Program-made: the position numbers and the translations under genes | Source of the DNA: Pseudomonas sp. ISL-84 | GTDB taxonomy: Bacteria; Bacillota; Bacilli; Bacillales; Cytobacillaceae | Reading direction: 5' to 3' | Assembly (NCBI GenBank): GCA_018613035.1 | Contig: JAGGRA010000039.1 | Coordinates: 57,888-121,887 of the forward strand | Length of the DNA: 64,000 nucleotides | Shown here: positions 17,420 to 26,763 of the stretch, in pieces | How the letters are laid out: every line of letters begins with the position of its first letter | How positions within the stretch are numbered: position 1 is the stretch's first letter | Notes under the pieces: model-generated | Database searches by the model: none | What the model was told of the DNA's origin: nothing | The model's input: only the letters and a program-made list of their open reading frames with translations

Positions 17420-19402
17420 TTGAGTCAATTAACGAACCAAGTACAAAATGAAGAAGAGATCCTTAAAAAATATGACAGTGAATTTAGAACCCGAGACTAC
17501 CTCGGCGTAACTGCCAAAGTAGTTACAGGGATATTGATAATATGGTCTGTTTTTCAGCTTTACACTAGCAGTTTGGGGATTTTGGAAGCTATTAAGATGC
17601 GTGCGTGGCACCTTGGTTTTCTGCTTATTCTGTCATTCCTCATTTATCCAGCATCAAAAAAATCAGCAAATAGCCGGAAATTGCCGACTGTTTGGGACAT
17701 GATATGCATCCTGCTGACATTCATTTCAATTGGGTATTTACTATTAACATATGACACTTTTGCAAGGGAAAGATTTGGTATTCATGTTGAGATGGATTAT
17801 TACATGGCTGCTATAGGAATCCTTGTTGTCTTTGAAGCCAGCCGAAGGGTTGTCGGGAATGCACTCACAATCATCTGTGCTGTTTTTCTAATTTATAATT
17901 TCATAGGCGCATATATTCCAGGTACACTCGGCCATGTAGGCTTTAGTTTTGAACGCGTTACGGATATTATGTTCTGGGGCAGCCAGGGGATATTCGGTAT
18001 CGCTTTAGGTGTTTCTGCAACCTATATCTTTTTATTTGTTTTATTTGGGGCATTTTTGAAAAACAGCGGTTTTACAGACTTCATTAATGATATTGCTCTA
18101 TCCATTGCCGGCTGGACTGCAGGCGGACCAGCGAAAGTATCCGTTATCGGAAGCGGGTTTATGGGGATGGTAAATGGAAGCGCGGTGGCAAATGTTGTTA
18201 CAACAGGAGCTGTGACCATACCTTTAATGAAAAAAACAGGCTATAAATCAAAGTTTGCCGGAGCAGTAGAGGCTGTAGCTTCAACAGGTGGCCAATTCGC
18301 GCCTCCAATTATGGGAGCAGCGGGCTTTATCATGGCAGAGTTTTTAGGGGTTCCTTACAGAACCATCATGCTCGCAGCGATTATTCCAGCATTTCTTTAT
18401 TACGTAACAGTTTTCATGGTTGTTCATTTTGAAGCAAAAAGAATAGGGCTAACTGGAATTTCAAAAGAAAATATCCCCAATATGCTCAATGTCTTGAAAG
18501 AAAGAGGCCATTTGCTCTTGCCCCTTGTTATATTAATAGGTTTGCTCAGCACAGGGGTAACACCTTTATATGCAGCAGTATTTGCTTTAATTTCTACCGT
18601 TCTGGCAAGCTGGATTAGAAAATCAACTAGAATGAACTTTAAAACGATCGTAGATTCTTTAGTTGAAGGCAGCAAGGGAGCAATTGGAGTCGGTATTGCG
18701 TGTGCTATTGTCGGTGTGGTTGTGGGAACCATTTCATTGACAAGCTTGGGATTAACATTAGGAAACAACATTCTTGCCTTGGCAGGAGATAACTTGATTA
18801 TTGCAGCTATCCTTACAATGTTAATTAGTATCATCCTGGGAATGGGTATTCCTGCTACTGCTGCTTATATTATCGTTGCTACTATTGCGGCACCTTTGCT
18901 TGTCAAGCTTGGCGTACCTCCTTTAGCGGCACACATGTTTGCATTCTTTTACTCAGCGCTTTCAAACATAACGCCTCCTGTGGCGCTTGCTTCCTATGCT
19001 GCAGCAGGGCTTGCCGGTGCTTCCCCAAACAAAGTTGGGATGGAAGCAATGAGAATTGGAATAACAGGGTTTATCATTCCTTTTTTCTTCCTTTTCAATC
19101 CGGTCCTTTTATTCAACGGTGACTCTGTTGCCTCAAGCTTAATCGCTATGGCTACATCTACTATTGGTGTAGTGTGTTTGGCTGGAGGATTGCAAGGGTG
19201 GTTCGTAACGAGAACAAACTTAATTCAAAGAATTGCTCTATTTGTTACAGCATTTTTGATGATAAAGCCAACGTTATTGACTGACATTTTAGGACTGTCG
19301 ATATTAGCTGCCGTTATCATTTGGCAAAAAATGTCCTCAATTAATATTAAAGATCAAAAAAATAATGATGTAAGTGAAACAACAAGCAACATATCAGGTT
19401 AA
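17420..19402 (+). CDS. TRAP transporter fused 4TM-12TM permease (TAXI type)
   Basis: The 660-aa membrane protein has an N-terminal DctQ-like four-helix part followed by a DctM-like part with GSGFMGMVNGSAVANV (GSA region) and IPATAAYIIV repeats, as in TRAP permeases that partner with TAXI binding proteins. It imports a carboxylate using a Na+ or H+ gradient. TTG is the start, behind AAGGAGG. The only TAXI binding protein in the window is at 9215, so these two probably work together although nine genes apart. Confidence 0.9.
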   Translation: MSQLTNQVQNEEEILKKYDSEFRTRDYLGVTAKVVTGILIIWSVFQLYTSSLGILEAIKMRAWHLGFLLILSFLIYPASKKSANSRKLPTVWDMICILLTFISIGYLLLTYDTFARERFGIHVEMDYYMAAIGILVVFEASRRVVGNALTIICAVFLIYNFIGAYIPGTLGHVGFSFERVTDIMFWGSQGIFGIALGVSATYIFLFVLFGAFLKNSGFTDFINDIALSIAGWTAGGPAKVSVIGSGFMGMVNGSAVANVVTTGAVTIPLMKKTGYKSKFAGAVEAVASTGGQFAPPIMGAAGFIMAEFLGVPYRTIMLAAIIPAFLYYVTVFMVVHFEAKRIGLTGISKENIPNMLNVLKERGHLLLPLVILIGLLSTGVTPLYAAVFALISTVLASWIRKSTRMNFKTIVDSLVEGSKGAIGVGIACAIVGVVVGTISLTSLGLTLGNNILALAGDNLIIAAILTMLISIILGMGIPATAAYIIVATIAAPLLVKLGVPPLAAHMFAFFYSALSNITPPVALASYAAAGLAGASPNKVGMEAMRIGITGFIIPFFFLFNPVLLFNGDSVASSLIAMATSTIGVVCLAGGLQGWFVTRTNLIQRIALFVTAFLMIKPTLLTDILGLSILAAVIIWQKMSSINIKDQKNNDVSETTSNISG

Positions 19403-19412
19403 TGCAATTTAA

Positions 19413-19443
19413 TTTATGGCTGCAATTAATTTGCAGCCATAAA
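19413..19443. terminator. Bidirectional-looking hairpin terminator
   Basis: TTTATGGCTGCAA at 19413-19425 and its perfect complement at 19431-19443 leave a 5-nt loop. AT-rich arm ends give only a short T-run. It ends the TAXI operon. Confidence 0.75.
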
Positions 19444-19471
19444 ATTATAAATAGTCAAAAGGTGGATTGCT

Positions 19472-20221
19472 ATGAATACTGATCAAAAAAAGGTTGCCTT
19501 AATAACAGGAGGCAGTTCGGGAATCGGGCAGGCTTCGGCAAAGGAATTAGCAGAAAAAGGATATAAAGTTGTTGCAGCGTATAATTCAAATTTAAGTGGT
19601 GCTCAAGAAACAAAACAAATAGTAGAGAATGCAGGCAGTGAGTGCCTGATCTTTAAAGCAGATATAACCGTTAAGAAAGAGGTTCAAAACCTGGTAGAGG
19701 AATCAATAGAAGCTTTTGGACAAATAGATGTATTAGTAAATAACGCAGGAGCAGCCATAAAACGCAGTTCTTTTTTAGATATTGATGAAGAGCTTTGGCA
19801 AAAAACTTACGATGTCAATGTAAAAAGTGTATTTCTCGTATCACAGGCAGTCCTAAAGCATATGGTGCCCCGTAAGACAGGAAGGATCATAAATATCTCA
19901 TCAGTAGCTGCAAGGCTTGGGGGGCCTGGTGAAAGCATTCACTATGCATCAGCAAAAGGTGCAGTTAACACTCTTACTGTTGGCCTGTCAAAGGAATTTG
20001 CCCCACACGGAATCTTAGTGAATGGAATTGCCCCTGGATTTATCCTTACACCTTTTCAGGATAAATATTCGACTCAGGAACGGATTGACCGCATTGTGCC
20101 TACCATCCCAATTGGCAGAGCAGGAACTTCAGAGGATATTGCAAAGGTTGTAGGGTTTCTTTCATCCGATTCTGCTAACTATATGATGGGTGAAATCATA
20201 ACAGTCAGCGGCGGAAGATAG
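19472..20221 (+). CDS. Short-chain dehydrogenase/reductase (FabG-like)
   Basis: The 249-aa SDR has the cofactor motif GGSSGIGQ (about 12-19), NNAGAA, the catalytic Ser in ISSVAA, and YASAK with catalytic Tyr and Lys. It would oxidise a hydroxyacyl-CoA or reduce a ketone with NAD(P)(H). It starts a new gene group after a terminator, behind AAAAGGTGG. It is the only one of the window's three SDRs with a canonical YxxxK. Confidence 0.85.
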   Translation: MNTDQKKVALITGGSSGIGQASAKELAEKGYKVVAAYNSNLSGAQETKQIVENAGSECLIFKADITVKKEVQNLVEESIEAFGQIDVLVNNAGAAIKRSSFLDIDEELWQKTYDVNVKSVFLVSQAVLKHMVPRKTGRIINISSVAARLGGPGESIHYASAKGAVNTLTVGLSKEFAPHGILVNGIAPGFILTPFQDKYSTQERIDRIVPTIPIGRAGTSEDIAKVVGFLSSDSANYMMGEIITVSGGR

Positions 20222-20313
20222 AAGTTTAAGCAGGAGAGTGCAGTGCAATAAATAATGCTGCCAGATTAGGGTGCAGCTGCCAAACATGGATGATAAAAAG
20301 AGGGGGGAACTTT

Positions 20314-21735
20314 ATGACATATAGAAAAATAGACTCGGATCTTCTTGAAAGGCTATATGGGATCATCCCTGATCGGAACCGTATTTTGACTGAGGACATT
20401 GATCTATTAAGTTATTCGTTTGACGCCTCTTTTGGCAGCTTTAAACCTGAAGTGGTCATCCAGCCTCTCCAAACACGTGAAATCTCCAGCATTGTTAAAT
20501 TTGCTAATGAAAATAAAATCCCCATTTACCCCAGGGGACAATCCACTAGCTTATCAGGCGGACCATTGCCTGTTAAGGGAGGGATTGTCCTGGATTTATC
20601 CCAGATGAAGAGCAAATTGCAAATTCACCCTGATGATTTAATTGCTATTGTTTCACCTGGTGTTATCACTGCAGATATTCACAAAGCCGCCGAAGAATAC
20701 GGGTTAATGTATCCGCCAGACCCGAGTTCCTCATCCATTTGTACCATTGGCGGCAATCTGGCGGAAAATTCCGGGGGACCAAGATGTTTGAAATATGGTG
20801 TCACAAAAGATTATGTTCTTGGTTTGGAAGTGGTAACCCCTAAAGGGGAGATCGTCCGGACAGGCGGAAAAACGATGAAGAATGTAACTGGTTATGACCT
20901 TACTAAACTTTTGGTTGGATCGGAAGGAACCCTTGGAATTATTACTGTAGCTATCCTTCAACTTATTCCTAAACCAAAATCCGACGAAACGCTTCTTGCT
21001 GCTTTTGCAGATATTGAAACAGCAGGAGAAACGGTCTCCAAAATCCTTACTTCCGGACTGTTGCCTTCAAAGCTGGAGATAATGGACTAGGGATGTATTC
21101 AATCAGTTGAAGCATATTCACCCAGCGGGCTTCCTCTTGATGCGGAAGCTGTTCTTTTAATTGAAGTCGACGGGCATCCCTCAGCAACAAAAGAAGAAAT
21201 TATGGAAATAGCCGAAAAGTGCAGGGAGATTGGAGCTAAGATGGTTAAAATAGCCGATTCAGGTGAAGAAAGCAGCCAATTGTGGAAGGCAAGAAAATTA
21301 CTGTCTCCTGCCATTACTCGTATAAAACCTACAAAAATATCGGAAGATGCAACCGTTCCTTTGAGCCAAATTCCTGTGATGTTTAAGAGATTAAAAGAGA
21401 TCAGGGAAAAATACAATGTCAGCTTAGTGGTCTGCGGCCATGCAGGTGATGGCAACCTTCACCCAAATATTGTGGCGGATATACGTAATCAGGAGGAAAT
21501 GGAAAGAGCTGAGAAAGCAGTTGAAGAAATTTTCAGAGCTGCAGTCGAATTGGGGGGAACCCTTTCCGGCGAACATGGGATTGGAACGATGAAAGCACCC
21601 TTTATGGAACTGGAAGTAGGTAAAGAAGGGATTGAATTAATGAAATCAATTAAGCGGGCATGGGATCCTAATAATATACTGAATCCCGCAAAAATCTTTC
21701 CTGAACCTGATCAAAAGTTTTTGCTGAGACATTGA
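20314..21735 (+). pseudogene. GlcD-like FAD-linked oxidase, interrupted by an in-frame TAG
   Basis: The frame from ATG 20314 (after GAGGGGGGAA) encodes a GlcD-type protein, with FAD-binding PRGQSTSLSGG, the PPDPSSSS motif and the C-terminal GHAGDGNLHPN and GEHGIGTMK. It is stopped by TAG at 21088-21090 and continues in the same frame to 21735, about 473 codons in all. The paralogue at 24032 has CAG (Gln) at the same place (MDQASIR against MD-stop-GCIQ), so one C-to-T change explains the break. Apart from that codon the sequence looks intact, so the event is recent or a sequencing error. Fragment translation could also give two halves. Confidence 0.85.
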
Positions 21736-21786
21736 CTCTTCGTTCCATAAATAAATATAAAAACACTTTACATAGGAGGAATACAC

Positions 21787-22974
21787 ATGAAACAGCCATT
21801 AGAGGATATAAAGGTACTGGATTTATCAAGGGTCTATGCTGGTCCGGGCGGATCAATGATTTTAGGAGACCTGGGAGCAGATGTGGTTCGAATTGAATCA
21901 CCAAAAGGAACTGACAGTATGAGGGATTGGGTACCTTTTATTGAGGGAGAAAGCACTTATTATATGTGCGCGAACCGAAATAAAAGGTCCATTACACTGA
22001 ACCTGAAGGATCAAACAGGAAAAGAATTATTATTAAAACTGGTTAAGGACGCTGATGTTGTTTTAGAGAATTTTAAAACTGGAACATTGAAAAAAATGGG
22101 CCTTGGGTATGAAGAACTAAAAAAAGAAAATCCAAGCATCATTTTATGCTCTGTAACAGGATACGGCCAAACAGGCCCTTTTAGCCATGAACCTGGATTT
22201 GACCCCGTGATTCAAGCTATTGGAGGTATTATGGATGTCACCGGTTTCCCCGATGGAGAACCAACGAGGGTAGGAGTTCCTGTTGTTGATATAATGACTT
22301 CTCAATACGTTGCCATCAGCATCATTTCTGCTCTAAGGTTAAGAGATCATACAGGAGAAGGGCAGCATATCGACATTTCATTATTGGATGTTCAATTAAG
22401 CTCCCTTGCAAATGTCGCAAGCAGCTATTTAAATACAGGCTCCATCTCTGAAAGAATTGGAAACAGCCACAGCTACATTGTTCCTTATCAGGTTTTTCAA
22501 TGCCAGGACAGACCGTTGATGGTATGTGCAGGAAATGATCGTTTATATAAAAAGCTATGCGACGTTTTAGGGCATTCCGAGTGGGCAGAAAATGAAAAAT
22601 ATATAACCAATAACAAACGGATTGAAAATCGTGATGAATTAACAAGCCAAATCCAGGCGGTTTTTTCCGGTAAAACAGCTGATGAGTGGTTTCATTTGCT
22701 CTCGGATGCGGGTGTACCAGCCGGACCGGTTAATAACATTGAACAAGTTTTTGAACATCCTCAAGTTAAAGCAAGGGAAACGGTTGAAGAGGTATCACAC
22801 CCAACACTTGGAACCATAAAATTGGTGAAGAGCCCAATAAGGTTTTCAGGGCTGGAAATACAAACAAAAAATCCCCCTCCTTTATTAGGCGAACATACAG
22901 AGGAATTTTTGGAGAAGGAGCTGGGAATCAGCAAGGACGAGATTGCCAGGTTAAGAGAGGAAGGAATTATCTAA
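21787..22974 (+). CDS. CaiB/BaiF family III CoA-transferase
   Basis: A 395-aa enzyme moving CoA between carboxylic acids. Family strings are LDLSRVYAGPGGS near the start, GADVVRIE, ENFKTGTLKKMGLGYEEL and GYGQTGPF. The catalytic Asp is expected in VPVVDIMTSQYV (about residue 168). A TAGGAGG site precedes the ATG. In this setting it could activate the acid imported by the transporters, using acetyl- or succinyl-CoA as donor. Its substrate is unknown. Confidence 0.88.
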   Translation: MKQPLEDIKVLDLSRVYAGPGGSMILGDLGADVVRIESPKGTDSMRDWVPFIEGESTYYMCANRNKRSITLNLKDQTGKELLLKLVKDADVVLENFKTGTLKKMGLGYEELKKENPSIILCSVTGYGQTGPFSHEPGFDPVIQAIGGIMDVTGFPDGEPTRVGVPVVDIMTSQYVAISIISALRLRDHTGEGQHIDISLLDVQLSSLANVASSYLNTGSISERIGNSHSYIVPYQVFQCQDRPLMVCAGNDRLYKKLCDVLGHSEWAENEKYITNNKRIENRDELTSQIQAVFSGKTADEWFHLLSDAGVPAGPVNNIEQVFEHPQVKARETVEEVSHPTLGTIKLVKSPIRFSGLEIQTKNPPPLLGEHTEEFLEKELGISKDEIARLREEGII

Positions 22975-23010
22975 CTTCAATTCTTATAAACTATGAAAGG
23001 AAGTTTTTGG

Positions 23011-23796
23011 ATGGATTTAGGATTAAAGGGAAAGGTAGCTATTGTCACAGGCGGAAGCAAGGGAATTGGCTTTGAAACAGCTTTTCAGCTAGTAAATGAA
23101 GGAGCAAAAGTGGCAATCTGCGGACGGGGAATAGAAGCATTAAACGAAGCTGTCCAATTCATTTATAAGGAGACTGGAGAGAAGATTTTGGCTATACAGG
23201 CTGATGTCTCCAAAGCGGAGGATTGCAATAAATTAATTGAAGAAACAGCATCCCATTATGGGGCTATTGATATTTTGATAAATAATGCGGGAACATCATC
23301 TGCACATGCTTTTGAAGAGGTAAATGAAGAAATGTGGGAAGAAGATTTTGGTTTAAAGCTGTTTGGCGGGATAAATTGTTCAAGAGCGGCCGTGAAGCAT
23401 ATGAAAATAAACGGCGGGGGAGCCATTGTAAATATTACTGCAGTAATCGGAAAAGCACCGCCTGCTTCGTCCCTGCCTACATCGGCTACCAGAGCAGCAG
23501 GGATTGCGTTGACGAAAGCTATGAGCAGAGATCTTGGGAAATACTCCATCCGGGTTAATACAGTCTGTATTGGATTAATTCGCAGCAGCCAGATTGAAGA
23601 AAAGAAGTGGAAAAAGAATGCAAGCCACTTGACATGGGAAGAGTTCTCGACGGATCCCGGACACGATATTCCGCTTGGAAGGATAGGAGAGACTTCAGAG
23701 GCAGCAAAGGTTATTGCATTCCTAGCTTCTGATGCAGCCTCATACGTATCGGGGACATCAGTCAATGTAGATGGCGGAAAGGGAGCTGTCGATTAA
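23011..23796 (+). CDS. SDR-family protein with altered active site
   Basis: The 261-aa SDR has the cofactor motif GGSKGIG (about 13-19) and NNAGTS. Where classical enzymes have YxxxK, it reads TSATR, so both the catalytic Tyr and Lys appear to be missing. Such divergent SDRs exist and may act on different substrates or use other residues. The start at 23011 is chosen because AAAGGAAG lies between it and an upstream ATG at 22993. It is followed by a regulatory-looking gap. Confidence 0.78.
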   Translation: MDLGLKGKVAIVTGGSKGIGFETAFQLVNEGAKVAICGRGIEALNEAVQFIYKETGEKILAIQADVSKAEDCNKLIEETASHYGAIDILINNAGTSSAHAFEEVNEEMWEEDFGLKLFGGINCSRAAVKHMKINGGGAIVNITAVIGKAPPASSLPTSATRAAGIALTKAMSRDLGKYSIRVNTVCIGLIRSSQIEEKKWKKNASHLTWEEFSTDPGHDIPLGRIGETSEAAKVIAFLASDAASYVSGTSVNVDGGKGAVD

Positions 23797-23818
23797 CAGT
23801 ATTTCTAAAATTTAAAAG

Positions 23819-23831
23819 GGATACAATATCC
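23819..23831 (+). promoter_or_regulatory. GGAT-N5-ATCC dyad site 1
   Basis: GGATACAATATCC is the variant copy of the 13-bp dyad seen at 39458, 49407, 53193 and 53924. A further ATCC half follows at 23835-23838. It lies 9 nt before an AAGGAGG ribosome site for a 33-aa frame. It is proposed as an operator for an FCD-type GntR regulator. Confidence 0.5.
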
Positions 23832-23853
23832 AGTATCCGTAAGGAGGAAGAAT

Positions 23854-23955
23854 GTGGAGGAGCTTACAATTGTTATTGACGGTGAGCAAGGGGAAGGCAT
23901 CGAAAGTACCCTAAGTGAAAGTATGAAAGATAAGCTGATTAAGAGGTTTATTTGA
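23854..23955 (+). CDS. Small frame of 33 aa with strong ribosome site (possible leader)
   Basis: A GTG at 23854 lies 6 nt after AAGGAGG (23841-23847) and opens a 33-codon frame, VEELTIVIDG..., ending TGA at 23953-23955. I do not recognise the product; its N-terminus resembles many short beta-strand starts and could be the remnant of a lost gene. Immediately after the stop comes a nested hairpin and then the glcD ribosome site, which is the layout of a leader-peptide/attenuator. No run of one amino acid codon was seen that would point to classical attenuation. Confidence 0.35.
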   Translation: MEELTIVIDGEQGEGIESTLSESMKDKLIKRFI

Positions 23956-23958
23956 TAT

Positions 23959-24010
23959 GGGAGCACTAAAACATAGCTGAGGTCATATTTGCAGCTAATG
24001 TTTGGCTCCC
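23959..24010 (+). terminator. Three-part nested hairpin before glcD (terminator or attenuator)
   Basis: Three helices nest: GGGAGC with GCTCCC (outer), AAACAT with ATGTTT (middle), and AGCTG with CAGCT (inner), around a 12-nt loop. TCTTTCT follows, then GGAGGAGA of the next gene. The 17 paired positions make this a strong structure in the 5' leader of glcD. Confidence 0.65.
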
Positions 24011-24031
24011 TCTTTCTGGAGGAGATATCCA

Positions 24032-25444
24032 TTGGAAAATGCGGATAATATTTATCGGCAATTAAAAGAGGTTATTACAGATCCAAATAGAATTCTTTCT
24101 AATATAGAAGATCTCTGCAGCTATTCGTTTGATGCCTCATTTGGAAGCTTTCTGCCTGAATTTGTTGTCCAGGTTACTTCAGCTGATGAGGTTTCCAAGG
24201 TCATGAAAATTGCCAATAAAGAAAAAGTTCCTGTTACACCAAGAGGCAGTGCATCAAGCTTAAGTGGTGGTCCCCTGCCGGTAAAAGGCGGGATAGTGCT
24301 CGATGTTTCGCTATGGAATGATCTCTTACTAATAGATCCAGATGATCTGGTCGCTGTTGTTTCCCCTGGAATTATTACGGCAAGGATTGATGAAGCTGCG
24401 AATAAATACGGATTAATGTATCCGCCTGATCCCAGCAGTTCTAATATATCCACAATAGCAGGCAACCTTGCGGAGAATTCGGGTGGTCCACGAGGTTTAA
24501 AGTACGGTGTAACAAAGGATTATGTGCTTGGTCTTGAATTTGTAACGCCTGAAGGCAATATTATCCGGACAGGGGGAAGAACAGTCAAGAACGTTACCGG
24601 TTATGACTTGACAAAGCTGATTGTCGGATCAGAAGGCACCCTTGGCGTAATTACTGAAGCAACTTTGAGATTGTTGCCAAAGCCCCCGGCTTCCGAGACA
24701 TTGATGGCCATTTTTGATGACCTTATCAGCTCTGGAAAGGCTATTTCTAAAGTTCTAAGCTCAGGGATCATTCCTTCGAAAATAGAGTTAATGGATCAGG
24801 CATCCATTAGGGCCGTGGAAGATTATCAGCCGCTCGGGCTGCCGTTGGATGCTGAGGCCATCCTGTTAATTGAATTGGATGGACACCCATCTGCAATCAG
24901 GGATGAAATCATTAAAGTCAAAGAAATTATGGACCTTACTGGGGCCATTCAAACGGTTATTGCCGATACAGAAGATGAAGCGAAAGAACTTTGGAAAGCC
25001 CGTAAACTGGTTTCACCAGCCATTGTAAAAACAAAACCTACCAAAATATCAGAGGATGCTACTGTTCCGAGAAGCCAAATTCCCGAATTTTTCAAGAGAT
25101 TAAATGATATTAAGAAAAAGTACGATGTTTCTCTTGTTGTTTTTGGCCATGCAGGAGATGGAAATTTACACCCAAATATAATCTGTGATAAACGGGATAA
25201 GGAAGAAATGGTCAGGGTTGAAAAGGCGGTAGCTGAAATCTTTAAGACTGCTGTAGAGCTCGGGGGAACACTCTCTGGGGAACATGGCATCGGCACCATG
25301 AAAGCCACATTTATGGAGCTTGAGCTAGGAGAGCATGGTGTTGATATGATGAAGCGAATTAAGCAGGCCTGGGATCCTAATAATATTATGAATCCTGGGA
25401 AAATTTTTCCTGAAAAAGGTCAAAAGTTGGTGTTAAGTGAATGA
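24032..25444 (+). CDS. glcD: Glycolate-oxidase-type FAD-linked subunit
   Basis: The 470-aa protein has the PCMH-type FAD-binding domain (PRGSASSLSGG, PPDPSSSN, GGPRGLKYG, GSEGTLGVIT) and a C-terminal cap with FGHAGDGNLHPN and SGEHGIGTMK. It oxidises a 2-hydroxyacid to the 2-oxoacid and passes electrons to GlcF and the respiratory chain. TTG at 24032 is preferred, behind GGAGGAGA. It overlaps glcF by ATGA. The near-identical broken copy at 20314 suggests duplication. The natural 2-hydroxyacid (glycolate, lactate, sulfolactate or other) cannot be decided. Confidence 0.85.
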   Translation: MENADNIYRQLKEVITDPNRILSNIEDLCSYSFDASFGSFLPEFVVQVTSADEVSKVMKIANKEKVPVTPRGSASSLSGGPLPVKGGIVLDVSLWNDLLLIDPDDLVAVVSPGIITARIDEAANKYGLMYPPDPSSSNISTIAGNLAENSGGPRGLKYGVTKDYVLGLEFVTPEGNIIRTGGRTVKNVTGYDLTKLIVGSEGTLGVITEATLRLLPKPPASETLMAIFDDLISSGKAISKVLSSGIIPSKIELMDQASIRAVEDYQPLGLPLDAEAILLIELDGHPSAIRDEIIKVKEIMDLTGAIQTVIADTEDEAKELWKARKLVSPAIVKTKPTKISEDATVPRSQIPEFFKRLNDIKKKYDVSLVVFGHAGDGNLHPNIICDKRDKEEMVRVEKAVAEIFKTAVELGGTLSGEHGIGTMKATFMELELGEHGVDMMKRIKQAWDPNNIMNPGKIFPEKGQKLVLSE

Positions 25445-26727
25445 ATGGAGTTGAAAGCCTGGCCTACAATGAAACTTTTAATTGCGTTCAATGCGGCTAT
25501 TGCCTGCCAGCTTGCCCTACTTATAAAACAATGAAAAAGGAAACTCATTCACCAAGAGGCAGAATAAATCTAGTAAAAATGGCTGCTGAAGGAAAAATTT
25601 CTATAGACAAATTGATGGAGCCAATAGATCTATGTTTAGGATGCAGGGCCTGTGAGAGAGTCTGTCCGACCAATGTTCAATATGGCGCCATTTTGGAATC
25701 AGCAAAAGAAGTTCTACAACAGAAAAAGACGCAGAAGATGTCCTATACGGGAAAAACAGTCAAGAACATGGTGTATAACCAGTTCTTCCCAAAGAAACAA
25801 AATTTAACGATGGCGGGACATTTGCTTTGGTTCTATCAAAAAACTGGCTTGAAAAGTGTTGCCCATTCAACAGGGTTGATAAACATTCTTCCTGAAAATT
25901 TAGCAGCATTTGATAATGTTATTCCTGCTGTACCCAGTCCGGCCGCAAGAAAGAGACGGCTGCAGATTCTTAAACCGAATGGTGAAGTAAAATACCGGGT
26001 TGCCTTTTTTACCGGCTGTGTAATGGATGCCGTTTTCCATAAAATTAATGATTTAAGCATGAAGCTTTTGCAGGCAGGAGGCTGTGAAGTCACAATTATA
26101 CCCGAACAAACCTGCTGCGGGGCCCTTCATAGCCATAGCGGAGAGGTGAACCTGGCAAAAGAACTTGCAAAGAAAAACATTGGCGCATTTGAAAATGTAA
26201 CCTATGATTATTTGATTAACAATGCTGGTGGCTGCGGTGCCATGCTGAATGAATACGGCCATCTTCTTAAGGATGAACCAGAATGGAAAAATAGGGCAGA
26301 CAAATTTGCTCTTAAGAGTATTGATATTAGCGTTCTGTTAAGCAAGCTCGAATTGCCGCTCAAAAAAGAGATTGATAAGATTGCAACCTATCAGCCTTCC
26401 TGCCATATGAAAAATGTTCAAAAGGTAGACAAAGAGCCACTTGCACTAATGTCATCAATTAAAGGATTGTCCATAAGAAGAATGGAAAATGAAGATATGT
26501 GCTGCGGGTCAGCTGGAGTTTATAATATCGTAAACTATAAAGAATCTATGAAGATTTTGGATGAAAAGATGATTGATATGAAGAAAACAGCCCCGCATGT
26601 CATTGTTACAACGAATCCAGGGTGTTTACTTCAAATGAAGCTGGGAATTGATAGGGAAAAAATGAATGAGAAAACAGAAGCGGTCCATTTAGTTGAACTT
26701 CTTGCAGAATCCTGCGAAATTTCATAA
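25441..26727 (+). CDS. glcF: Glycolate-oxidase-type iron-sulfur subunit
   Basis: A 428-aa ferredoxin-like electron carrier with two [4Fe-4S] motifs, CVQCGYCLPACP (about 12-23) and CLGCRACERVCP (about 63-74). These are followed by two CCG domains with TCCGALH and MCCGSAG, typical of GlcF/HdrB-type proteins. It receives electrons from GlcD and delivers them to quinone. Because only one GlcF is present, it could serve both GlcD copies. Confidence 0.9.
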   Translation: MNGVESLAYNETFNCVQCGYCLPACPTYKTMKKETHSPRGRINLVKMAAEGKISIDKLMEPIDLCLGCRACERVCPTNVQYGAILESAKEVLQQKKTQKMSYTGKTVKNMVYNQFFPKKQNLTMAGHLLWFYQKTGLKSVAHSTGLINILPENLAAFDNVIPAVPSPAARKRRLQILKPNGEVKYRVAFFTGCVMDAVFHKINDLSMKLLQAGGCEVTIIPEQTCCGALHSHSGEVNLAKELAKKNIGAFENVTYDYLINNAGGCGAMLNEYGHLLKDEPEWKNRADKFALKSIDISVLLSKLELPLKKEIDKIATYQPSCHMKNVQKVDKEPLALMSSIKGLSIRRMENEDMCCGSAGVYNIVNYKESMKILDEKMIDMKKTAPHVIVTTNPGCLLQMKLGIDREKMNEKTEAVHLVELLAESCEIS

Positions 26728-26763
26728 CCCTGCAATCTATAAAAGAATGATTAAGGAGCATAT

